In this document: piece by piece, positions 54,831-64,000 of the stretch
Layout of the letters: every line of letters begins with the position of its first letter
Numbering within the stretch: the first letter of the stretch is position 1
Assembly (NCBI GenBank): GCA_030844895.1
Contig: CM061228.1
Location: 140,480,444 to 140,544,443, forward strand
Direction: 5' to 3'
Origin: Ambrosia x helenae
Taxonomy: Eukaryota; Streptophyta; Magnoliopsida; Asterales; Asteraceae
DNA: 64,000 bases
Program-made: the position numbers and the translations under genes
Notes under the pieces: generated by a model
Database searches by the model: none
Seen by the model: the letters and a program-made list of their open reading frames with translations, nothing else
Told to the model about the DNA's origin: nothing

Positions 54831-55568
54831 TGATATGTCATATTAGATTTCTTAACATCAGGACGTTTCCAAGGCATAATCTAGTAAGAATATATATAAA
54901 AAACTGACTCAATAATTCTAGTAGTATATAGAATTACACCACGACATTGAAACTATATTTTAATTTCAAAAAAATATTATTAAAATTCAGAAGAAATCTG
55001 AGTGGGTACCCCACGAGTCGTCGTGATCTCTTGGGTTGTCAAGAAGAGATCATATTAGATTCTCATACTACCATACTATTTCTTATTTTCCATGTCTAGA
55101 AGTTTGATATCGGTTTAGGCGTAGTCTCAAATTGCTCCTAATAGGCTTGGTCTTATACTCTTATTATATAAAATTTTGAGCTTTGTAACTCGACCTAATA
55201 TTTTCCGATATTATTTTAGGTTCGGTTTATGTTACTTACTTCACATTAGGTTCACGGTATTCTCATGCCGACTAAATTTTCTTGGTACATACTATCTTTC
55301 ACGAAAATCCGGTTTTGAACAAAATTTATATCGAAAATAGATAAAAATATGTCCCAATTGTACATTTAGAATTTCATAAACATCATATATAATAAAGTTA
55401 TAAGAGAAAAAATCTAAAAAATATAAACTTAAAAAATCTGTGTAAGTCATGTTTCATAACCTAAAAGACAAATTGATGTGTAAACGATAAATGTAGAGGA
55501 ACTATTGTAACTTAGTTCTGCGTTTAATTAATTAATTCATGCCGAAAGAAGTTATACATCACCATGCA
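54831..55568. other. gene-free DNA
   Basis: AT-rich, with no coding or RNA gene and no clear repeat. Confidence 0.4.
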
Positions 55569-55576
55569 TACCTATG

Positions 55577-55970
55577 AAGGGCACATCTTTCAGTGGGCCA
55601 TGGTGGCCCCACCCCAACGCTCTAGTTTTGTTAAAAAAAATTCAAAAATTGTATATGTATTAAGTTCGACCCCAAGATCTTTTGGGTGATTTATGGACTT
55701 TGGATAGTTGATTAGGATAATATATGTGTTAATTAATATGATTAGGATAAAATATGAGTTAATTAGTATAATTTTTGATTATTTGATGAGTTAGGTTAGT
55801 TGATTACTTGATTGGGTAATTTGGTTAATTGTTAAGTGAATTAGATTAATTATTATGGGAAAGCCGAAAACAATTCACTCTTTTTTTCAAAAGAAATGTT
55901 TATGAACCGGATCCGAAAACAATTCACTCTTTTTTTCAAAAGAAATGTTTATGAACCGGATCCGCCAGTG
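55577..55970. mobile_element. hAT-type non-autonomous element
   Basis: The right end GGATCCGCCAGTG resembles the MITE end at 17790. An 8-bp duplication TACCTATG lies at 55569-55576 and 55971-55978. The left end (AAGGGCACATCT) is degenerate. A 49-bp unit near the right end is duplicated in tandem (55864-55912, 55913-55961). Confidence 0.65.
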
Positions 55971-55978
55971 TACCTATG

Positions 55979-57848
55979 AATGACTACAAACTTTTTTATT
56001 TCGTAATGTATATATTATAATAGGACTTGTTATATATCTATCATATGTGTAATCGGTTGGCCAAAATCTTGTTAGTTACCGAAATGCATATGTGTAATGT
56101 GTATGAATGTATGGTCCTCCACTATGTTTCAGTCTATACCACTTGCTTTGTCTTGTCCCTTTCATTTGGAAGGTTCACCATGATCAGCAGATATATATAG
56201 TCCCCCACAGCTCCAAACACACAGATATGTACGTTTGTATAAGTGTACATATATGTGTATATGCGCACCTGAATGACACTTCTAGATCAACTATAGATAG
56301 TGGGTTTTTGGCTGATTTTTGTAAGTTAATTATTTATATAGCAGAAAACAAATTATAATCATTCTACAATTGATTTTGTCAATTAAAACCATTGTGATTT
56401 TTACCCTTCTTTTAAAGAAACGATAACAAATAATGATCTTCTATGATTTAAATAAAATAGTTATCCAGTTTTTGTATATAATTTTAAAATATATTCTCTC
56501 TTCACGTCAACATGACTAGAATTTATATAATTATTTCATCTTTAAAGATTTAACTAAATGTGAAATTTCTTGACTGATTTTTAACATCTTATAATCTCGA
56601 GCTTTCATTTTAACATTTGACTTGTACTATTTCATGCTCGTATTCATCGTTTGATTGCTCATGTAAAACTCAAAAATTTATTTTTTCCACTTTAAATATT
56701 TAAAAGTGACCTAATTCTTGGAGCAAAAAACGTTCACAAATTAGAGACCGAAAAACGATCGTAAAATTAATCACCAGTTTATAACAGAAGAAAAGAAAAT
56801 AAAACAATGGCAAAATTGGTTACAGAAATTTAGTTTGTTGCAAATTTCCGCAAATTCGAAGTTACTATTAATTGCTTTGCACGAGTGATAGAAAACGAAA
56901 AATTCTCATGACTAATCAACTTTTACAAATATATATGTTAAATAAATCTACAAATATGTAACAACTTTTTTCTAATATAGATAAGAGAATTTTCTTTTTT
57001 TTTTTAATTTTTTATGAGTTTTTTCCCTGTAAATCTAAGTAATATATAAAATTATGAGAAAAATAAAATAAAAATACACATTTCTTTGATAGTAATTCAT
57101 GCCGTTTTCACAACCGTAGTAGTTTTCAAATAGTGGTGTAAACAAGCTTGAGTTAGAGTGCGAACCTAAAAATAAGCTTCTTTATTAAAACAGTTTGAGT
57201 CAGAGATTCACTTATTGAGCTCGAGCCAACCTCTATTTGAAAACTGAGAGAACCATTATGGATCACATATATTTCTTATAAAGACAAATTTTGTTTTAAT
57301 TGAACGTTTTTATGCAAGAATTTTTATTTTTTCATACAAATGTGTATACTACATTTTCAGTTATACATATGTGTATATTTCAGTTATACATATGTGTATA
57401 TTGCAATTATACACATGCATATATTGAAAAAAAATTAAAAAAAAATTCATGTATAAAAAACAGCGATTAAAGCAATTTTTTTTTGCCTTAGAGAAATGTG
57501 TGGTCAAGAATGATTTTCTCAGTTCTCAATTTGACCAAAGGTTCTCATTTGAACTAATTCCTATATAACATAATTAATATTTAGCTAAATAGTTTTGATA
57601 AATTAACTAAATAAAATAGACACATACAATTCATTTATAAAAGATTAATAGTTACAATTAATATAAAAGATTAATAAATAATAAATGTGGTGAACACGAG
57701 CTTAAAAAACAATTCACGAGAATGCTTGAACCAAGCTGAGATAGACTCGCTTACACCCTTATTCTCAAAGTATCCATCTCTCTCTACACACACACACACA
57801 CAGACACACACACATACATATGGTATAGATATTTTGGAAACCCACTCT
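55979..57848. other. gene-free AT-rich DNA
   Basis: It has an (AC)n run near 57787-57813 and repeated TATACATATGTGTATA words at 57340-57425. No gene or element recognised. Confidence 0.4.
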
Positions 57849-58185
57849 TAAAGTGAAATCTCTCGAAACTCGATCTGACCTCTCGAGTTTTTTTTATAAA
57901 AATTTTAGGGCTTATAATATACATGATTTTAAACATTTTGAGCCAAAAAAAAAATCAAAAAAACGCCGAACGTTTTTTTTAGAAGATAAATAAGTTTCCA
58001 TGTAACACATGTTACATGAAAATAACATGTGTTACACATGTGTCACCCGAAAACGTATTTAAAAAAAAAAGCTCGGCGATTTTTCGATTTCTTTGGCTCA
58101 AAATGCTTAAAATCATGTATATTACATGCCCTAAAAATTTCATTAAAAGAAAAGCGCAGGAAGTCAGAGTTTTCACTATAACCAG
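57849..58185. repeat. long imperfect inverted repeat, possible foldback MITE
   Basis: The left arm (GGGCTTATAATATACATGA, TTTTGAGCC) and right arm (GGCTCAAAATGCTTAAAATC, ATGTATATTACATGCCC) pair over about 150 bp each. A compact palindrome of CATGTAACACATGTTACATG and CATGTGTTACACATG forms the centre (about 58000-58045). No target duplication was identified. Confidence 0.75.
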
Positions 58186-59036
58186 GGTTTTCATTGTATA
58201 CTTCTATTATATATATACTGGAAAGTTCAAATGAGAAAAAATATTTTGTTGAAGAAAAACAACAAATTTAAACCAATATGAATCATCCATTAATAATTCT
58301 ATTTAATGTTAAATAAATGATTAATTTGCTGTAAACCCTCTAAACTAGTTAAATAAATGAAACTTATAAATCATGTTTAAAACCTAACTTACTGTGAAAG
58401 TTAATTTCGATATGTGATGGACACATGTAGAATGATTTTATATATGTATTGGACTAATATTTGATAATTTTGATATGTGTATGATAAACGTATGATAAAT
58501 TTGATATATGTAGAATGAATTTTGATGTGTAGGATACATTTTGATAACGTATAGGATAAAATGTTAATGACTAATTAATTAGAGAAATAATAATTAATGA
58601 AAGAAAATTTAAAATATTTAATGTTTTACCATTATTTCATTATTTTTTGTTCTCAAAATAAGTTTCTTCTCATTTAATCCTCCCACACATATTTTATATA
58701 TATATATATATATATAATAGGTTTTGGATAAGTAAGATTGTCATTTCATATTCATTTAAATGGGTAAAAATGTAATTTCATTTAGTCCTCAAGACAAATT
58801 TAATACAACTATTAATTAATCAACTTGTTTAATCTATTAAAAATAATTAATAATAGTATTAAAACCATTGAAGCATTTGAAAAGTTTAGCATCATGACAT
58901 AAAAATATTAGAGAATTTATAATATAAGATGACATCAAGAAGCATTGTTATGAAATTACACAAATATTACTTAAAACTACAAGTCAATTTTGTACTTTCT
59001 TTAAAATTTATGCTACCACTTTGCTGAAAAGTCTAT

Positions 59037-59098
<62 letters not shown>

Positions 59099-61143
59099 TG
59101 ATGATGATAATAATCTATATCTATATCTATGTGTAAAAATATATCTTCTATGATTATCTCTATGATTTGCTAATAAAATAAGTCTTAAAGATAAATGTAG
59201 AACATGTGCTTCACGCATCCACTATCCCAAAAGAGACGCAACTGTTTAAATTCTTTAAGATGCCATCGTACGATTATAGATCCGAATCGACGATTCCAAG
59301 CATTAATGATAGTGTTCTTAATTTCATTCATGGGATTTTAATCCATACGTTAGAAACCAACGGTTCTTGGAATACATTTGTATGCTCTTTTTCCTCATGT
59401 TAAACCTCATAAAAAAACTTCCAATCAAACCCTAATATGTTTTAGTTTAAGTTTGTCCCTCATCTTTCATTCTACAATCGTCATGTCACCGGTGATTGTG
59501 GATAAGTAGTCTAATTAGATTTTGATTCGTAGGTTTATACAAGAGTCTTTGATTGAACGAATCAATAGGGTTTGATTGATGTTGGTTTGTCATTGTAGTG
59601 TTGCAGTCCAATTTCATCAAAAGGCACCATAATACCTTCCAAGTCCTTTTACTATTTACGTTATTGTGCATTTTCCTTGACATTCCGAAGTTTAGGTTTA
59701 CATGAGCATGATTCCAAGTCCTTATATTTAGGTTAACTGTTAGAGCACAATCAAATACATATGTATTGGAGTCTGCCCCTATTCAATTTTCATGGTTTGG
59801 TCATCACTTTATAAAATATCGTAAGTCGAACACTTCCTGTAGTCAATGATTAGTCTAACTTCATTAGTAAAAAAAAACTTACCACGTAACGAAATTATTT
59901 TAGACATTATTGTTTTGTTTTTGCATTTGATCTATGGAGCATACATAAAGTAATGCATGAGGTGATCATGCATGTAGTATGCAAAGCAGGAAGCCAATTC
60001 TACATCCTTTTGTCGCCTGAGAGTTGTTAAATGCCTCTCACACTCACTCATCATATGAATGCTTCTAAAAGTTGCATCATCACCACCATCATTCCCGCCT
60101 TATCTGCTATATGTTTGTGTTTGTAATTTTATAATTAATTAATGTGAAGATGACCTCCGTGTTGTGATAAATCACATGTCAAGAAATGTCTGTGGACGGT
60201 TAAAGAAAATGTAACTAAACATATCGATTACATACATACCAATTATAAATAGCCAAATATTATGATAAATAATTCATGATTTATTAAAAACTTAACATAA
60301 TGATTCAAAAATCATGCTAAACAAGCTGGTCCTTTATGATAAATAATCACCCCTTATTTATGAAGGCATTAATAGGATATCAACCATCGATCTAGTTAGG
60401 TTATGGGGTGTGGACATTCTTCTCCAACTCTTTTAAATTTCATATTAGCGACACATTATTTTCATCCTTCTCTTCCTCAAACCAAGAAAATGCTTATCCC
60501 TTCTTCCCCATTCCCTCTTCCTTTTTTTATTCTTTTTCTCTTTTATTTACTTATATATTTTTTATTTCATTAAATTTAAAAACAAAATACATAGAAATTA
60601 AAAAAAAAAATTGAAAAATACATAAAAAATGAAACTAATTAAAAAAAACTAAGAAATATTTCCTCCTAGCCACTTCATTGCAATCTTATCTTTTATCCTC
60701 GCCACTATCATACGTTCTCGCTCTGGAAGGCCCTCGACACTTTGAGACATAATGTTAAACTCTTCTGACTTCTGTTTTGAATATCCAATTCGAGACGTTT
60801 CCTATTCAACTGCAGCCTCTCCAACTCAGGGTAGAAAACTAGAGATAGCCCTTTCTGGTCAAAATTTCTATTAATAAAATATATGACACCATTGTTGCTT
60901 TATTTTATTATTTATTTTCTATTTTCTATAATTATTAAAAGAAGAGTAGTTATCGAATTTGGTTTTCAGTTCCATACTTCCAATTGCATAATGTTCATGC
61001 TACAAATGGCTACGTACGTAGAGACGTAGAGTACTAGTAGCTAGTATGGAAATTAATATTTCATTATTAATATGTATTTTTTTAACAACAAACGTTACAT
61101 CTCCTATATATTACACCAATAATTCTAAGTTACAACATTCTTG
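58186..61143. other. gene-free AT-rich DNA with microsatellites
   Basis: A (TAA)n run with a short (TGA)n tail at 59036-59108 and a TA run near 58698-58716. A 48-codon frame from 59260 (MPSYDYRSESTIPS) is open but matches nothing I recognise and lacks supporting exons. No RNA genes seen. Confidence 0.4.
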
Positions 61144-61457
61144 CTAAGACTATCCGGAGTGGGAGGGGGGGAAAGAGGGGGATGAAGCGCCATGTGGCAT
61201 TTGTGGGACCCATGTGGGGGGAAAAATTGTTGGGAGTGAAAGGGGGGGAAGAGATCGAGGGGAAAAGGAAATAATATTATATTGTGTTAAAGTTAAAAAA
61301 AAAAAAAGCTGACCAATCCACAAGTGTCACGTGTCTCATACCTTTGCCCCACGCCAGTGAACTCCCCCCCGCCCTTCCACCTCCCGCCCCCCCCCCCCCA
61401 CGCCATAGCGGCGGTGGTGTTCCCCCCCTTCCCGCCCCCCACTCCGGTAAGCCTAAG
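61144..61457. mobile_element. MITE with CCGGAGTGGG ends
   Basis: The left end CTAAGACTATCCGGAGTGGG and the right end, complement CTTAGGCTTACCGGAGTGGG, match at most positions over about 20 bp. The interior is G-rich on the left half and C-rich on the right (GGGGGG.../...CCCCCC), so a hairpin is likely. No clear target duplication. Confidence 0.7.
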
Positions 61458-61905
61458 GATTGAACCTTAAACTTCTCGTCTAAAAGACACATGTCTCTTC
61501 CCAATGGGTTGGCCCCACATTGGCATTATTAATATGTACTTAACTAATTAAAGAGTTGAATGCTAAAATAATTCACATTATGTAATGGTGTAGGGGTCTC
61601 CAACTCTTTTCCTTTCCTATTACGGAGTAGCTTTTTTATTAATTATATTGTGCATTTTTTTTAATTTTTTTTTAAAGGTGTTTTAAAAGCTTTCTCTGAT
61701 CCAAGTAATAAGCAAAAAACAAATATCAATATTAGTATCGACATAAACGTTACAAGTACTTTTTAATATATGTTTTATAGCTTATTCTATACTAAATTAA
61801 ACATCCTTTTTTTAAACAGGTACGTGGAACAATGTTTAATTCAAAGACATATTTTACTAAATCCTAGTACTTATAAATATGATATCCCAAACACCACCAG
61901 TGAAT
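61458..61905. other. gene-free DNA
   Basis: AT-rich, nothing recognised. Confidence 0.4.
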
Positions 61906-61920
61906 ATGTCTTAATTTAGT

Positions 61921-62134
61921 TTTTTTTAACAGTAAGTGGTGTAACCGGTGGAGCTCCGGCTAACACCCTGGGCCAGCCTGTACTGATTACCCATTCCACC
62001 TGGATTGGGGATCTCCCCATGTGGAACCCCCACGTATGGTAAATATGGCTCCGACAAGAATCGAACCCCCAACCTCTACATGACCTCCACTCTAGCTCCC
62101 CAAATTTTTACCAATTGAGCTAGGCTTCATCGGC
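61921..62134 (-). mobile_element. tRNA-derived SINE, 214 bp
   Basis: The minus strand reads TAGCTCAATTGGT (box A) and GGTTCGATTCT (box B) and ends in TTAAAAAAAA. A perfect 15-bp target duplication ATGTCTTAATTTAGT flanks it (61906-61920, 62135-62149). It looks like a complete SINE. The tRNA-like part is not a functional tRNA because no acceptor or anticodon stem can be formed. Confidence 0.92.
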
Positions 62135-62394
62135 ATGTCTTAATTTAGTGATTTGTATATTTGTAACCCGTTGATCTGTTGCTAATTAAAGTCTTTAGCC
62201 ATGCGTTTTTCCAAGTACCGGCCTTCACTGAGAAATTGCTTACTAGCTCTTTCTACCTTTCCGATGTATGCATCTCTCGATAAAAATCCTTTGTCACGAA
62301 TCACAATATGTGCATGGTAGTGGGATCCAAATGCCAAATAAACGTACTCATAATTTTCAGAGTAAAAAAACGATATATTTAAAATTCACAAGTG

Positions 62395-62570
62395 GTATGG
62401 GAAGTGAGGGTTAGTGTTTGGATGGGTGGAGGTCGGGTTGTTCCTGACTGGTGTGAGCCTTCGGCTACCTAGCGCTGTCTACGTTCACAGACGTATGGGC
62501 CGGGTGTCTTTAGCCATGAGTTACCTCAGGTAGTCAGGACATTATGCTTAGTTGGTTCTTAAAAAATAAA
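62395..62570 (+). mobile_element. SINE-like fragment
   Basis: It shares GAGCCTTCGGCTACCTAG-type and GGTAGTCAGGACAT words with the SINE-like insertion near 26000-26350, and ends in an A-rich stretch. Boundaries and target duplication are not determined. Confidence 0.4.
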
Positions 62571-63105
62571 CCAATGATAACATGGTAGTGCTGTGGATGT
62601 AATCTAGACCCTTAAAACACTTTTAATTATACCTTAATTATCTGGAAAACCATCTCCTTCTTGGTCTATAATCCTACCCTTTTGTCTTTTTACTCTTGTT
62701 TCCATGCCTGAATCCAATTTCGTAGGATCGAAAAAAACAACTTAAATTAAATGAGTCATTCAAACTAGTATTCCTACATTTAATTTAAAGCCAAATATAA
62801 ATATAAATATATATAATGATGGTACACATTTAATTTCTCCCCAATATATACATTTAATTACTGAATTAGTTGCATGTAAAAAAAATATATATATACGTAC
62901 ATTTTATAAATTTTTTTACTTGGCCTTTAGGTGTTTTTTTAACAACGTTTTTTACGAGTCTACTTGTGACGGGATTTCAATTGTCCCTAGTTATTTTACC
63001 TTTCAGGTCCGACTCGAATGCCCCCATAGGCGGAAACCCCAACAACAGGTCCGACTTGTTCAAAATTCACAACTAGTTAAAGAGGCATTCATAGTCTACC
63101 ATTTA

Positions 63106-63543
63106 GGGCATGTTTGGATAAACTTATTTGAGGCAAAAAGGACTTTTTGTTAAAAGGACTTATTAACTTATGACTTTTTAAAAAGGAGTTTTTAGAAAAG
63201 TGTTTGGATTAGCTTATGTGGTGGGGAAAAACAATAAGTTGATAAGTTAGTTTGTAAAAAAGTGTTTGGTTTAACTTATTTAGGTAAAATGACAAAAAAG
63301 GGTATAAGGAGGGAATGTGTAAGGATATAATAAGGGCATGTAGGTAAATAACCATCAAATAAGTTATAAGGAGGTTCAAAAAGTCACTCCTCCCTTACTT
63401 TTCCAAAACAACTTATCATAGGCAAACAAAAAGTTAAAACAAAAAGTCCTTTTCCTTTTGCCAAACACTTTTTGCAACTTATTAACTTTTTAGAAAAGTT
63501 ATAAGTTATAAGGAGGTGGAAATAAGGAGAGCCAAACATGCTC
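63106..63543. mobile_element. Tourist-like MITE, 438 bp
   Basis: The termini are GGGCATGTTTGG and CCAAACATGCTC (one mismatch). TTA lies on both sides (63103-63105, 63544-63546), as for PIF/Harbinger MITEs. The interior repeats AAAAGGACTTTTTG and AACTTATTAACTT words in both orientations. Confidence 0.85.
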
Positions 63544-63639
63544 TTAAAAAATTGACAAATATTCGAAAAAGTACCCTAATCCAAATTTAACTTTTAAGTT
63601 TTCTACATTGTTTATACAACAACAATCAAACAGAGTAAA

Positions 63640-63800
63640 TCCTATCAATTAGGGGTGTTCAACGAATCGAATAACGAATTTTCGAATTATTCGAATCGAA
63701 TTTCTAGAATTTTTAATATTTTTACTTGAATTCGTATTCGCTTAAAACTCAATTTATTCGATTCGTATTTGATTCGAATAAGAAACTCGAATTCGAATAA
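63640..63800. repeat. TTCGAATCGAA-rich element fragment
   Basis: After TTAGGGGTGTTCAACG come repeated ATTCGAAT, TCGAATCGAA and GAATTCG words. TAGGGGTGTTCAA is a common hAT-type end in plants. It parallels the GGTATCGG-rich family at 52200, which starts with a similar TTAGGGGTGAGCA. The far end is not seen. Confidence 0.5.
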
Positions 63801-64000
63801 ATTCGATTTAGTTCAAATTCACCATAAACAATCAATTGCTTTACTTTTAGTTTTAAAACTAATACAAACTCATTATTTTTCACATATAAAATACAAATCT
63901 ACAAAATTAATAAATAACAATATGTCAAATACAGGAATAGTAAAAATAGTAGAGAGTATAGTTTGTTAGAGTTTTATGAGGTATACGGTATATATGTAAA
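63801..64000. other. gene-free AT-rich DNA at window end
   Basis: No gene recognised. The short frame at 63769-63969 is low-complexity and follows the TTCGAA repeat. Confidence 0.4.

Noticed and set aside
59206..59403. 65-codon frame as a small peptide gene
   Set aside because: No signal peptide, motif or supporting exon; AT-rich surroundings give such frames by chance.
61921..62134. tRNA gene on the minus strand (TAGCTCAATTGGT...GGTTCGATTCT)
   Set aside because: Same reason; it is a SINE with a 15-bp target duplication.

Overview
This window is nuclear DNA of a flowering plant, most likely a eudicot. It is AT-rich, has long intron-containing genes, plant-specific gene families (DRM1/ARP, a RING1-type Polycomb protein, an FES1-type CCCH protein), tRNA-derived SINEs, plant RTE LINE remnants, Helitron and CACTA termini, and many MITEs. 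Nothing fixes the family; an asterid origin is only a guess.

Three host genes are well supported. A CCCH zinc-finger gene of the FRIGIDA-ESSENTIAL 1 type runs on the + strand (746-9082, 8 exons, 715 residues). It has a triplicated acidic exon, a 5.5-kb third intron carrying an RTE LINE, and a 3 x 90-bp coding repeat. A three-exon dormancy/auxin-associated gene (DRM1/ARP) lies at 27214-27882 (+). A ten-exon Polycomb RING1 gene lies at 42692-47055 (-, 457 residues). In all three, splice sites and phases were worked out by hand and the coding sequences close in frame.

The rest is mostly mobile DNA. 9.6-14.1 kb holds fragments of LTR elements, a G-skewed GGT-rich minisatellite and a MITE nested in an RTE/SINE-type tail. 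14.9-18.4 kb and 19.4-26.5 kb are two direct copies of one segment. Both carry the same short LTR (TRIM-like) element with the same CATAT target duplication, while later insertions differ and give natural empty sites. 29154-37812 has Helitron-like termini and contains exon fragments recognisable as a class II diterpene cyclase (CPS), a SKI2/MTR4-type RNA helicase, CDC48 and L1 LINEs. 47.2-64 kb is gene-free and rich in TIR elements, several with identifiable target duplications.

The most unusual item is a non-LTR retrotransposon present as two nearly identical intact copies: 38671-41889 (+) and 21650-24871 (-). Its single ~1072-residue protein has an N-terminal C2H2-like finger, a reverse transcriptase with a YLDD box, and a C-terminal CCHC knuckle followed by a restriction-like endonuclease-type segment. 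That order is the one seen in R2-like elements, not in the APE-type L1 and RTE LINEs usual in flowering plants. A diverged relative lies in pieces at 18270-18689. The minus-strand copy sits inside the 3' LTR of one TRIM copy and has a 5' junction suggesting template jumping onto target DNA.
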